A stretch of 42,685 nucleotides of DNA from Caproiciproducens galactitolivorans (GCF_026672255.1 NZ_JAPOHA010000014.1:1-42685); one strand, 5' to 3'; shown: positions 1 through 8,484, counted from the first letter of the stretch. Translations and numbers: made by a program. Notes: generated by a model from the letters alone, not told the origin.

Positions 1-105
1 GGTTGCGCATAAAATCACGACTGTTCTCGGTTGCGCGGGAAAAGCGTAATCGGTTTTCTTCGGCATTAAAGTGCCTTACAGAATACAGACAGATAGGAGA
101 TTGCC

Positions 106-1623
106 ATGCTCACAAAATACTGGAGCCAATTCAAAAGCGGAACGGATATCCGCGGTGTTGCAAGTGATGGCGTTGCCGGGGAAGAAGTCAATCTGACGGA
201 TGAGAATATTGAAAAAATGACGGCAGGCTTTGCGCTTTGGCTTTCGGACTCTGTTAAAAAAGACGTTTCCGCTTTGAAAGTGGCCGTCGGGCATGATTCG
301 CGGATTTCCGCCGACCGGATTCAGGCTGCCGTTACACGCACGCTGACCGCCGCGGGCGTACAGGTGCTGGACTGCGGACTTGCTTCCACACCGTCCATGT
401 TTATGACAACCGTCGACCTTGGCTGTGATGGTTCCGTTCAGATTACGGCGAGCCACCACCCGTTCAACCGGAACGGCTTGAAATTCTTTACAAAAAACGG
501 CGGACTGGACTCGCCGGATATTGAAGCGATTCTTCTGCATGCCCAGGACGGGGACAAACCCGCAGAAGGGAAGGGCAGTGTAAAAACCGTCGATTATATG
601 TCGCAGTACAGCGCACATCTGCGCGCAATGATTCAAAAAGGTGTAAACGCGGCGGACTACGCTCACCCGCTGAAAGGATTCCACATCGTCGTTGACGCCG
701 GAAACGGTGCGGGCGGGTTTTATGCCCGCGATGTGCTGGAACCGCTCGGCGCGGATATCTCCGGAAGCCAGTTTCTAGAGCCGGACGGGCATTTCCCGAA
801 CCACATTCCGAATCCGGAAAATGAAACTGCGATGAAATCCGTCTGTGCGGCGACGGTCGAAGCCGGGGCGGATCTGGGCGTGATCTTTGACACCGACGTG
901 GACCGCGGCGGCGCGGTGGACGAGCGCGGAGACGAGATAAACCGCAACCGTCTGGTGGCGATTGCCTCGGCGATTGCTCTGGAAGGGAACGGGGGAGGGA
1001 CGATTGTAACCGACTCGATTACTTCCAGCGGATTAAACCAATACATAGAAAAAACCCTTGGCGGAAAACATCACCGTTTCAAAAGAGGCTATAAAAATGT
1101 GATCAACGAGGCGGTGCGCCTGAACAGCGAAGGCGTGAACTGCCCGCTTGCAATCGAAACTTCCGGCCATGCCGCCATGCGGGAGAATTATTTTCTGGAC
1201 GACGGCGCCTACCTTGTGACGAAGATCATTATCAAGTCGGCGCAGCTCCGTGCGCAGGGGAAAAAGCTGGAGGATTTACTCGCGCCTTTGGCGGAGCCGG
1301 TGGAAGCAGCGGAGCTCCGTTTTCCCATTCGGACAGAAAACTTCCGAGAATACGGCCAAAAGGTGATTGCGGATTTAACGGAATACGCAAAACAACATCC
1401 TGCGTGGCATATCGCGCCCGAGAATTACGAGGGCCTGCGGGTGTTGTTCGGCAAAGAGGATGGCGACGGCTGGTTCCTTCTCCGCCTGAGCGTTCATGAT
1501 CCCCTTATGCCGCTGAACGTGGAAAGCGACTCCCAAGGCGGCGTCCGGAAGATTCTGAATCAGCTGTCCGGTTATCTGAACACCTGTAGAGAGCTTGATC
1601 TGTCCCCGCTTAAAGAATATTGA
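106..1623 (+). CDS. Phosphohexomutase family protein (phosphomannomutase/phosphoglucomutase-like)
   Basis: A 505-residue alpha-D-phosphohexomutase family protein. The phosphoserine loop reads TASHHP with Ser116 as the phosphorylated residue. The metal-binding loop is DTDVDR (Asp262, 264, 266), and the sugar-specificity loop region contains ETSGH. The C-terminal phosphate-binding domain is present but reads RLSVHDP rather than the usual RPSGTEP-like motif. These enzymes move phosphate between C1 and C6 (or C5) of sugars in the cytoplasm. It starts at ATG with AGGAGA a few bases upstream and leads a run of same-strand catabolic genes, 84 bases before the RpiB homologue. A role in that pathway is possible but not obvious, since the other enzymes look tailored to C4/C5 phosphates; it may be a housekeeping mutase. 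Family assignment is firm, substrate is not. Confidence 0.85.
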   Translation: MLTKYWSQFKSGTDIRGVASDGVAGEEVNLTDENIEKMTAGFALWLSDSVKKDVSALKVAVGHDSRISADRIQAAVTRTLTAAGVQVLDCGLASTPSMFMTTVDLGCDGSVQITASHHPFNRNGLKFFTKNGGLDSPDIEAILLHAQDGDKPAEGKGSVKTVDYMSQYSAHLRAMIQKGVNAADYAHPLKGFHIVVDAGNGAGGFYARDVLEPLGADISGSQFLEPDGHFPNHIPNPENETAMKSVCAATVEAGADLGVIFDTDVDRGGAVDERGDEINRNRLVAIASAIALEGNGGGTIVTDSITSSGLNQYIEKTLGGKHHRFKRGYKNVINEAVRLNSEGVNCPLAIETSGHAAMRENYFLDDGAYLVTKIIIKSAQLRAQGKKLEDLLAPLAEPVEAAELRFPIRTENFREYGQKVIADLTEYAKQHPAWHIAPENYEGLRVLFGKEDGDGWFLLRLSVHDPLMPLNVESDSQGGVRKILNQLSGYLNTCRELDLSPLKEY

Positions 1624-1707
1624 TACAAAAGTGAGGGGAAACACCCTTTGCTTTGTATATTGTTAACCGTAAGTGTGTCGAATTTTGAATAATAAGGAGA
1701 GAAAAGA

Positions 1708-2172
1708 ATGGATCGGAATACAATTGTCATCGGCTGCGACAATGCAGCGGTTGATATGAAAAACATGATTGCCGAACACCTCAGGAACAAGGGCTATAAC
1801 GTGGAAAATGTGGGATGTGACGAGTCGAGCGACCCTACCAATTATCCGAGCGTTGCAAAACGCCTCTGCGAGAGTATCATCAACAGCGGCTACAACAAGC
1901 GCGGAATTTTAATCTGCGGCACCGGAATCGGCATGGCGATGTGCGCGAACAAGTTCAAGGGCATCCGCGCCGCCGTATGCCACGACGCGTATTCCGCAGA
2001 GCGCGCCGCGCTGAGCAATAATGCGAACGTGATTTGTATGGGCGCACGCGTAATCGGCCCCGAGCTTGCGAAAAAGATCGTTGACGAATGGCTTCCGCTG
2101 GAGTACAGGGACGGCCGTTCCACCGCAAAGATTAAGGAAATTGCAGGAATCGAAACAGAGAACTTTAAATAA
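1708..2172 (+). CDS. RpiB-family sugar-phosphate isomerase, D-erythrulose-4-phosphate isomerase (EryI/DerI) type
   Basis: A 154-residue RpiB/LacA/LacB-fold isomerase. The active-site Cys70 lies in ICGTGIGM, followed by ANKFKGIRAA and the anion-binding loop. Ribose-5-phosphate isomerase B typically reads HNDAN in the next segment; this protein has SNNAN followed by GARVIGPELA, as I recall for the EryI/DerI branch, which converts D-erythrulose 4-phosphate to D-erythrose 4-phosphate in erythritol, threitol and apionate catabolism. It starts at ATG after AAGGAGAG and sits 27 bases before a TIM homologue that also looks like the erythritol-pathway paralogue, which supports the tetrulose reading. 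Alternative: a plain ribose or allose phosphate isomerase. The family is certain; the C4 specificity is inferred from residues and context. Confidence 0.88.
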   Translation: MDRNTIVIGCDNAAVDMKNMIAEHLRNKGYNVENVGCDESSDPTNYPSVAKRLCESIINSGYNKRGILICGTGIGMAMCANKFKGIRAAVCHDAYSAERAALSNNANVICMGARVIGPELAKKIVDEWLPLEYRDGRSTAKIKEIAGIETENFK

Positions 2173-2199
2173 GATTTGCATCGGAACAAGGAGGATTCC

Positions 2200-3012
2200 A
2201 TGGAACGCAGAAAAAAGATTTACTTAGGAACCAACACCAAGATGTATAAAACGACAGAGCAGACGGTTGCGTTTCTGAAAAGACTCAATGAACTCACGCA
2301 GGATATTTCCCGCGACAGAATGGAGTTATTCGTCATACCTTCCTATACAACGCTGACTGCGGCACGTGAAAGCGTGCCGCGGGAAAGCATCCTGTTAGGC
2401 GCCCAGAACATGGGCTGGGAAGAACAGGGTCAGTTTACCGGTGAAATTTCGCCGTTAATGCTGCGGGAAGCCGGTATGGATATCGTTATGGTCGGCCATT
2501 CGGAGCGCCGCCATGTATTCCGCGAAACAGACGCGGAGGAAAATAAAAAAGTCCTGTGTGCGTTGCAGCATGCTTTCCGGCCGCTCCTTTGCGTCGGCGA
2601 AACTGCCGAGGAAAAGGATTTCGGAATTGCCGAGGAGGTGCTGCGCACACAGTTGAAGGTCGGTTTTCACGGGGTTACGCCGGAGCAGGCCAAGACCGTT
2701 TGGGTTGCTTACGAGCCGGTTTGGGCGATCGGTGTGAACGGCGTGCCTGCTTCAAAAGAGTATGCCGACCATATTCATAAGGTGATCCGCGATACGCTGG
2801 CGGAACGGTTCGGCGCCGAAATCGGCGGCGATATTCCGGTCCTTTACGGCGGAAGCGTAAACCCGCAGAATGCGGAAGGATTAATCCGGATGCCTTATAT
2901 AGACGGCCTGTTCATCGGCCGCAGCGCGTGGGACGCGGATAATTTCAACTCCATTATCCGGACGGTTCTGCCGCTGTTTGAAGAAAAACGGAAGAAGGAG
3001 GCTGCTGTATGA
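2200..3012 (+). CDS. Triosephosphate-isomerase-family enzyme, L-erythrulose-1-phosphate isomerase (EryH/LerI) type
   Basis: A 270-residue TIM barrel. ATG 2200 is chosen because AAGGAGG lies 6 bases upstream; an in-frame TTG at 2176 has no such site. Catalytic residues are Lys14 (motif TNTKM), His100 (GHSERR) and Glu172 (AYEPVWAIG), and the phosphate loop YGGSV is present. Several segments depart from glycolytic TIM: Trp of NWKM is Thr, the loop after Glu172 reads GVNGVPAS, and the end reads DGLFIGRSAW. I recall these as typical of EryH/LerI, which interconverts L-erythrulose 1-phosphate and D-erythrulose 4-phosphate. The gene overlaps the RLP start by 4 bases (ATGA), implying translational coupling. 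Glycolytic TpiA is the alternative, but context and loops argue against it. Confidence 0.88.
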   Translation: MERRKKIYLGTNTKMYKTTEQTVAFLKRLNELTQDISRDRMELFVIPSYTTLTAARESVPRESILLGAQNMGWEEQGQFTGEISPLMLREAGMDIVMVGHSERRHVFRETDAEENKKVLCALQHAFRPLLCVGETAEEKDFGIAEEVLRTQLKVGFHGVTPEQAKTVWVAYEPVWAIGVNGVPASKEYADHIHKVIRDTLAERFGAEIGGDIPVLYGGSVNPQNAEGLIRMPYIDGLFIGRSAWDADNFNSIIRTVLPLFEEKRKKEAAV

Positions 3013-4286
3013 AACAAACCCAGCTTTATGCGCTGAATGAATCCATCCGCAACCTCGATTACGTTCTTGCTACCTATTATATAGAGCTGCCGAAGGAGAC
3101 CAATGTGGTTGAGAAAGCCGCCGGTATGATTATCGGCCAGACGCTCGGCACATGGGTTCCGGTTCCGGGCATCACGGATGAAATGCGCGAAGAGCACATG
3201 GGCAAGGTGGTCAATATCATTGACCTGCCTCCGTGCGATCTTTCCACACAGGTGCAGACGGACACCGTTCCCTACCTGATTCAGCTCGCGTATCCGATTT
3301 CCAATTTCGGCGCGCAGTTCCCGCAGATGATGGTTACCCTCCTCGGAAACGACGCTTCGACCTCCGCACAGGTCAAGCTGGTTGATCTTCAGTTTCCGGA
3401 GAGCTTTGTAAAGGAATTCAAAGGCCCGCATTTCGGTATTGAAGGGATTCGTCAATTTGCCGGTGTACCGGAACGCCCGCTGTTACTGAATATGATTAAG
3501 CCCTGCACCGGTTTTACGCCGGACGTCGGCGCAAAGATTTTTTACGAAACGGCGCTGGGCGGCGTGGATTTCATTAAGGACGACGAACTGCTCGGCAACC
3601 CGGATTTCTGCTCGAATGTGGAGCGCGTAAAGGCGTATCAGAAAGCCTCCGACGCCGCGTACGAGAAAACCGGGCACCGTACCGTTTATATCTGCAATAT
3701 TACCGACCGCGCGGACCGCATCGTCGACAATGCGAAACGCTGCATCGACGCGGGCGCAAAGGCGATTATGGTCAGCTACGCGGCGGTTGGCTACAGCATG
3801 GTGCGCACCCTTGCGGAAAGCGTAAACGTACCGATTTTGGGTCACTATGCAGGTTCCGGCATGTTCTACGAAGGGATTGTCAGCGGATTTTCGTCTCCGT
3901 TTGCCACCGGCCTTTTCCCAAGAATGGCGGGCGCGGATATGATTATGATGAATACGCCTTACGGGGGATATCCGCTGAAATTCCAGAAATATATCCAAAC
4001 GGCACACGAAATGTCCCTGCCGTACTACCAACTCAAGCCTTCCATGCCCATCGTCGGGGGCGGCGTACATCCGGGTATTACGGAGCGCTATGTGAAGGAT
4101 TTGGGAAGCGATATTGTCTTCGCCGCGGGCGGTGCCATTCAGGGTCACCCGATGGGCGCCGCGGCGGGCGCGCGTGCAATGCGTCAGGCAATCGATGCCG
4201 TGATGTCCGGAATTCCTCTGGAAGATGCGGCGAAGGAACAGGAAGAGCTTCGTGCTGCGCTGGAACGTTTTGGCCGCCGCAAGTGA
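3009..4286 (+). CDS. RuBisCO-like protein (form IV), possible 3-oxo-isoapionate-4-phosphate decarboxylase (OiaX-like)
   Basis: A 425-residue protein with the RuBisCO large-subunit fold. Lys164 (IKPCTG) matches the catalytic Lys175 of spinach RuBisCO. Lys190, Asp192 and Glu193 (FIKDDE) match the carbamylated Lys201/Asp203/Glu204 magnesium site, and His279 (GHYAGSG) matches His294. Phosphate-binding glycines are kept in GGGVHPG and AAGGAIQG. The loop-6 lysine (Lys334) is missing: that stretch reads GADMIMMNTPYGG. It is therefore a RuBisCO-like protein and not a CO2-fixing enzyme. Known RLP activities include MtnW enolase, methylthioribulose-1-phosphate isomerase, and the apionate-pathway enzymes OiaX and OiaT. 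Directly after an EryH/LerI-type TIM, an OiaX-like decarboxylation giving a tetrulose phosphate fits best, but this is inference. A methionine-salvage role lacks support because no mtn genes are nearby. The start follows AAGGAGG. Confidence 0.9.
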   Translation: MKQTQLYALNESIRNLDYVLATYYIELPKETNVVEKAAGMIIGQTLGTWVPVPGITDEMREEHMGKVVNIIDLPPCDLSTQVQTDTVPYLIQLAYPISNFGAQFPQMMVTLLGNDASTSAQVKLVDLQFPESFVKEFKGPHFGIEGIRQFAGVPERPLLLNMIKPCTGFTPDVGAKIFYETALGGVDFIKDDELLGNPDFCSNVERVKAYQKASDAAYEKTGHRTVYICNITDRADRIVDNAKRCIDAGAKAIMVSYAAVGYSMVRTLAESVNVPILGHYAGSGMFYEGIVSGFSSPFATGLFPRMAGADMIMMNTPYGGYPLKFQKYIQTAHEMSLPYYQLKPSMPIVGGGVHPGITERYVKDLGSDIVFAAGGAIQGHPMGAAAGARAMRQAIDAVMSGIPLEDAAKEQEELRAALERFGRRK

Positions 4287-4385
4287 GGCTGCTCCGAATC
4301 CCACTGGAACAGGATATACGGGCTGCCGCAGGCAAGGGCGGACCGGCATTCCTTCAAAACACAACGATAGATAGAGGTGTTTACT

Positions 4386-5834
4386 TTGCAGCAATATGAC
4401 ATCATTCTCATCGGCGGCGGCATTATGGGCTGCTCCATTGCAAGGGAACTTTCCAAGTACAAGCTGAAAATCGCCGTATGTGAAGCCGCCGCCGACGTGG
4501 CGTCCGGCACGACCAAAGCGAACGGCGGGCTGATTCACGCGGGGGACGATCCGATTCCCGGAACGCTGAAAGCTTTTTTAAACAGCAAGGGCTGCTTAAT
4601 GTACCCGATTCTTTCCGAAAAGCTCGGGTTCCGTTTTCATAAAAGAGGTTCCATGGTCGTCGGATTTACCGAGGATGACCTCGCCGTTTTGAAAACATTG
4701 CTGGAACGCGGCCGCCTGAACGGTGCACCCGATCTGGAGCTGATCAGCGGCGACCGTATTTTTGAACTGGAGCCGGAAACAAACCGGAAGGCGAAATACG
4801 CGCTTTATACCCCGCACACCGGCATTGTCGACCCGTTCGAGGTTGCCATTGCCTTTTGCGAGAATGCGGTTGCAAACGGCGTGCAGTTCCATCTTTCTTC
4901 CCCTGTAACGGCGATCCGTAAAACGGACGGCGGCTTTGCCGTGACGATTCCCAAGGGCGAATTAAACGGAAAATATATCATTAACTGCGCCGGTGTGCAT
5001 GCGGATGACGTGGCCCGCTTGGCCGGTGCGGATGAATTTACAATTCAGGCGCGCCACGGCGACCTGCTCGTAATGGACAAGAACTGCGGCGTCAAAGACG
5101 TTATGACGCTGTATCCGATTCCGAAGCCGGACACAAAGGGCGTTGTTTTGATGAGTACCGTTTCCGGGAATATTCTGGTAGGTTCGACCGCCGTTATGAT
5201 GGAGAAAGACGATATTGCAAGCTACCGCGAAGGCATTGATGAGTTAATCGCCGGTGCAAACAAGCTGATTGAAAGGCTGGATATCCGGAAGGTGATCCGT
5301 ACCTTCGCCGGGAACCGTGCCGTGGTTGTGGGGAACAACAACGACTTTTACATCCGTCCTTCGCAAAAGGTTGCCGGTCTGTTCCATGTCGCCGGGATTC
5401 AGTCCCCGGGTATCGCTTGCGCTCCCGCCGTCGCGGCCTATGTCGTGCAAATGCTGAAAGGCTGCGGCGTACCGATGGAAGAGAAGAAAAACTTTATCGA
5501 TACAAGAAAGGCCCCTGTTGATTTCAGTTCTCTTTCCACGGAAGAACAGGATGAGCTTATCCATAGGAATTCCGCATACGGCAGGATTGTCTGCCGCTGC
5601 GAATGTGTAACGGAGGGCGAAATTATTGATGCCATGCACCGGAATCCGCAGCCCACAACGGTCGATGCAATCAAGCGCCGCACGCGCGCGGGCATGGGAC
5701 GCTGCCAGAGCGGGTTCTGCCAGCAGAAGGTTCTGAGCATTATGGCGAAAGAGCTGGGATGCAGCCCAACAGAAATCGAACTTGGCGCCAAGGGTTCGCA
5801 GATTGTCTATTCAAAGCTGAAGGAGGGCTGCTAA
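4386..5834 (+). CDS. GlpA-like FAD-dependent dehydrogenase with C-terminal BFD-type [2Fe-2S] domain
   Basis: About 482 residues. It begins with a Rossmann FAD-binding motif (IGGGIMG) followed by a DAO-fold oxidoreductase domain. The C-terminus is a bacterioferritin-associated-ferredoxin-like domain with Cys403, 405 and 407 in CRCEC and Cys440 and 445 in RCQSGFC, which would ligate a [2Fe-2S] cluster. This is the layout of the A subunit of anaerobic glycerol-3-phosphate dehydrogenase. TTG 4386 is preferred because GAGGTG lies 6 bases upstream and the protein then starts MQQYDIILIGGG; a GTG at 4377 overlaps that site. With the next two genes it forms the usual Firmicutes GlpA/GlpB/DUF1667 set. 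Linkage to tetrulose-phosphate isomerases suggests the substrate is a polyol or sugar-acid phosphate rather than glycerol 3-phosphate, but ordinary glycerol-3-phosphate oxidation cannot be excluded. Confidence 0.88.
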   Translation: MQQYDIILIGGGIMGCSIARELSKYKLKIAVCEAAADVASGTTKANGGLIHAGDDPIPGTLKAFLNSKGCLMYPILSEKLGFRFHKRGSMVVGFTEDDLAVLKTLLERGRLNGAPDLELISGDRIFELEPETNRKAKYALYTPHTGIVDPFEVAIAFCENAVANGVQFHLSSPVTAIRKTDGGFAVTIPKGELNGKYIINCAGVHADDVARLAGADEFTIQARHGDLLVMDKNCGVKDVMTLYPIPKPDTKGVVLMSTVSGNILVGSTAVMMEKDDIASYREGIDELIAGANKLIERLDIRKVIRTFAGNRAVVVGNNNDFYIRPSQKVAGLFHVAGIQSPGIACAPAVAAYVVQMLKGCGVPMEEKKNFIDTRKAPVDFSSLSTEEQDELIHRNSAYGRIVCRCECVTEGEIIDAMHRNPQPTTVDAIKRRTRAGMGRCQSGFCQQKVLSIMAKELGCSPTEIELGAKGSQIVYSKLKEGC

Positions 5835-5835
5835 C

Positions 5836-7086
5836 ATGAACGAATTTCTTTTTGACGTTGTCGTAATCGGTGGCGGCCCCGCCGGCATGGCGGCGGCAAT
5901 CGAGGCGCGGAAAAACGGTGCGAGCGTTGCCCTGGTGGAACGCAACCCACGTTTGGGCGGCATTCTGTTACAGTGCATTCACAGCGGATTCGGCCTGAAA
6001 TGCTTTAAACAGGAGCTGACCGGGCCGGAGTATGCCCAGCGGTTTATCAATCAACTGGATGAAACGGATATCCAGGTGTTTCTTTCCACCATGGTACTGC
6101 AAATAACGAAGGATAAAAAAGTAGTCTGCATGAATGAAAAAGGAATTTCCGTTTTAAATGCGAAAGCGGTTGTTTTGGCGATGGGGTGCCGCGAACGTAC
6201 CCGCGGCGAAATCAAGATTCCGGGCGACCGCTGCGCGGGTGTTCTGACCGCGGGCCTTGCCCAGCACTATATCAATATTGACAACTATTGCCCCGGACAT
6301 AAATTTGTCATTCTCGGTTCCGGCGACATCGGCCTGATCATGGCGCGCCGGCTCAGTCTGGAAGGAATGACCGTGCAGGGCGTTTATGAGCTGATGCCCT
6401 ACCCGAACGGCCTGACAAGAAATATTAAGAACTGCCTTGAAGATTTTGGGATTCCGCTGCACCTTTCGACCACGGTAACCCGCGTAATCGGGAAAAACGG
6501 CCGTGTTGCCGCTGTTGAGGTAACAAAAGTGGACGAAAAATTGCAGCCTGTCGAAGGTACTTCCGAAATCGTACCTTGCGACACGCTGCTTCTTTCCGTT
6601 GGTCTTGTACCGGAGAACGAACTGTCCTCCGGCGCCGGTGTTGCATTAAGCCCGCGCACACATGGCGCGGTTGTGAACGACAGCTTACAGACAAGCGTTC
6701 CCGGCATCTTTGCCTGCGGGAATGTCCTCCATGTGCATGACCTTGCCGATAATGTAACCGCGGAAGCACAGCACGCCGGTGCGTGCGCCGCCGTCTTCGC
6801 GAAAGGCGGGTCAAGGGAAGATGGTGCGGCGATTGCCGTAAACTGTGAGGATCCGATCGGCTACACCGTTCCGTCAACGATTTGTTCGCGGGAGAAAGCC
6901 TCCGTGCTTTTCCGTGTGCGCCGTCCTGTTGAAAACGCTCGTATGGTGGTAACGTCCGAAGGCAATGTCCTGTTACAGGGAAAGCTGCGCAAATATATAC
7001 CGAGCATCATGGAAGAACTGGTTTTGCCGTCCGCCATCCTGCAGAAGGCTGGCAGCGAAATCACCCTGCAAATCGAATCTGTTTAA
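5836..7086 (+). CDS. NAD(P)/FAD-dependent oxidoreductase, GlpB-like partner subunit
   Basis: A 416-residue flavoprotein of the pyridine-nucleotide-disulphide-oxidoreductase fold. An N-terminal FAD motif (IGGGPAG) is followed by the conserved GCRERTRGE segment, a second Rossmann motif (LGSGDIG) for NAD(P), and a late FAD-contact segment around GIFACGN. There is no CxxC redox pair at the thioredoxin-reductase position. In clostridia such proteins follow GlpA-like dehydrogenases and pass electrons from the flavin/iron-sulphur subunit to NAD or another acceptor. It starts one base after the previous stop, with AAGGAGGG upstream, so the two are co-translated. Family and partnership are well supported; the electron acceptor is unknown. 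Confidence 0.85.
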   Translation: MNEFLFDVVVIGGGPAGMAAAIEARKNGASVALVERNPRLGGILLQCIHSGFGLKCFKQELTGPEYAQRFINQLDETDIQVFLSTMVLQITKDKKVVCMNEKGISVLNAKAVVLAMGCRERTRGEIKIPGDRCAGVLTAGLAQHYINIDNYCPGHKFVILGSGDIGLIMARRLSLEGMTVQGVYELMPYPNGLTRNIKNCLEDFGIPLHLSTTVTRVIGKNGRVAAVEVTKVDEKLQPVEGTSEIVPCDTLLLSVGLVPENELSSGAGVALSPRTHGAVVNDSLQTSVPGIFACGNVLHVHDLADNVTAEAQHAGACAAVFAKGGSREDGAAIAVNCEDPIGYTVPSTICSREKASVLFRVRRPVENARMVVTSEGNVLLQGKLRKYIPSIMEELVLPSAILQKAGSEITLQIESV

Positions 7087-7099
7087 GGAGGGAAGATCC

Positions 7100-7465
7100 A
7101 TGAATCCAAAAGAACTTGTATGCACGGTTTGTCCGAACAGCTGCAATGTAACGGTTGAACGGAACGGGAAGGGCGAAGCCGTTAAGGTAACGGGAAACCG
7201 CTGCCCGCGCGGCGAGGCTTTCGCCAAACAGGAAGTCACCTGCCCCATGCGGGTAATTACCAGCACCGTCCTGCTTCGCGGGGAAGACGGCAGGGAAGCA
7301 CTTCTTCCGGTTCGCTCCTCGGAGGCTTTCGCACTGAGCAAGCATGCCCGGACGATGGAGCTGCTCCGGCATATGACGGTACGCGCGCCCGTAAAAATGG
7401 GCGATATCGTGGTTCGCAACGTGCTGGATACCGGAGTGGATATTATTGCGTCCTGTGATTCCTGA
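7100..7465 (+). CDS. DUF1667 domain protein, small cysteine-rich subunit of the GlpA/GlpB-like dehydrogenase
   Basis: A 121-residue protein with clustered cysteines: CTVCPNSC near the N-terminus, then CPRG and CPMR, as in the DUF1667 family found after GlpA- and GlpB-like genes in Firmicutes. The cysteines probably bind an iron-sulphur cluster or zinc, giving an electron-transfer or assembly subunit comparable in position to GlpC. ATG 7100 follows AAGGAGGG; reading further upstream would run into the previous gene. It is the last gene of the plus-strand operon and lies 25 bases from the convergent DeoR gene; no obvious hairpin terminator is visible in that gap. The biochemical role of DUF1667 is, to my knowledge, not established. 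Confidence 0.85.
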   Translation: MNPKELVCTVCPNSCNVTVERNGKGEAVKVTGNRCPRGEAFAKQEVTCPMRVITSTVLLRGEDGREALLPVRSSEAFALSKHARTMELLRHMTVRAPVKMGDIVVRNVLDTGVDIIASCDS

Positions 7466-7490
7466 TTCTATGTAATTTTTCCGAACCGGC

Positions 7491-8294
7491 TTATTGGGCC
7501 TTTTTCCCGTTTGCCGCGGCGCTTTTGTTTTGCGGCGCGGCGTCGTAAATCCGGCATCCGTATTTACTGAGCGATGTGTGCCACTCCTGGGAAACAGGCC
7601 GGTCGGTGAAGATTGCATTTAAGCAATCGTATCCGCAGATGGTGATAAACGAAGCCTGGTCAAATTTTGTGTAATCGGCTACGAGGTAGCGTTCCTTGCT
7701 GCGCCGAATGATGGTCTTTCGTATCTGCGCCAGATCATCGTTCGAATCGGTTACCCCCTGATCGATGGAGAGGGTGCGGCAGGAGAAAAAGGCTTTGTCC
7801 ACATAATACTCTTCCAGAGCTTTCTGCGCTTTACTCCCATAAAACGCAAGCTCCTTGAGCGAGAAAAATCCCCCGGTGCAAATCAGGCGCATGTTTTCCT
7901 TCTGGGACAAAAGATTGATAATGGGCAGAGAATTGGTAACGAGGGTCAGCCTCATATCCTGAATCACCTTTGCGATTGCATAAGTCGTCGTTGAATTGTC
8001 CAGAAAGATTACGTCGCCGTTTTGAATGATTTGCTTGCATTTTTCGGCAATAGCGTTCTTTTCTTCCAGATAGACAGTGGAACGAATACTGTAGTCAATC
8101 AGGTTTTCAACGCCCGTCTGAACGAAGGCGCCGCCGTACGAACGAAGCAGCACTCCCTCCTTTTCAAGACTGCGCAGATCGCGCCGAATGGTCTCATCCG
8201 TTACGTCAAACATCTGCGCCAGCTCCGTAACGGTGGCGCTCTTTCGCTCCAGAATCAGATCCTTTATTTTTTGCTTGCGTGTAACCGATAACAT
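7491..8294 (-). CDS. DeoR-family transcriptional regulator of the PTS/RLP catabolic cluster
   Basis: A 267-residue DeoR/GlpR-type repressor. An N-terminal winged helix-turn-helix (VTELAQMFDV, then DETIRRDLRSLEKEG) is followed by a DeoRC sensor domain with the sugar-phosphate-binding segment IFLDNSTTTYAIA. ATG at 8294 is chosen because the purine-rich GGAAAGGG precedes it and MLSVTRKQKIKDL is the usual DeoR start; a longer in-frame reading adds residues without homology. It is divergent from the aldolase-PTS operon and convergent with the RLP operon, a typical position for a local regulator. DeoR proteins usually bind a phosphorylated pathway intermediate, which releases them from the operator; repeats in the divergent region are candidate sites. 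Confidence 0.9.
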   Translation of the reverse strand: MLSVTRKQKIKDLILERKSATVTELAQMFDVTDETIRRDLRSLEKEGVLLRSYGGAFVQTGVENLIDYSIRSTVYLEEKNAIAEKCKQIIQNGDVIFLDNSTTTYAIAKVIQDMRLTLVTNSLPIINLLSQKENMRLICTGGFFSLKELAFYGSKAQKALEEYYVDKAFFSCRTLSIDQGVTDSNDDLAQIRKTIIRRSKERYLVADYTKFDQASFITICGYDCLNAIFTDRPVSQEWHTSLSKYGCRIYDAAPQNKSAAANGKKAQ

Positions 8295-8484
8295 TGCATT
8301 GACACCCTTTCCTTTTGCGGCTTTATTCTTGAAAGATTCCGACCCTTTCCATTGGAATGCCGCATTTCTTATCATTTATTCAAAATTGATTTCCCATAAA
8401 GTCCACAATAGCAGGGAAAAAATCCCAAACAATTCTGTATCTCTATGTTTTAAATCAACTATTTTCTGAAAATCAGCCATAACA

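Noticed and set aside
2200-3012. Glycolytic tpiA next to gap
   Set aside because: The gene is 31 kb from gap, sits inside a catabolic operon and carries EryH/LerI-like loops.
3009-4286. True RuBisCO and CO2 fixation
   Set aside because: The loop-6 lysine and associated residues are missing, and no phosphoribulokinase or small subunit is nearby.
3483-4538. 351-residue minus-strand frame opposite the RLP gene
   Set aside because: It spans the end of the RLP gene and the start of the GlpA-like gene, with no motifs.
8188-8469. 93-residue plus-strand frame upstream of the aldolase
   Set aside because: It is mostly antisense to the start of deoR, has no ribosome site and runs into the promoter region.
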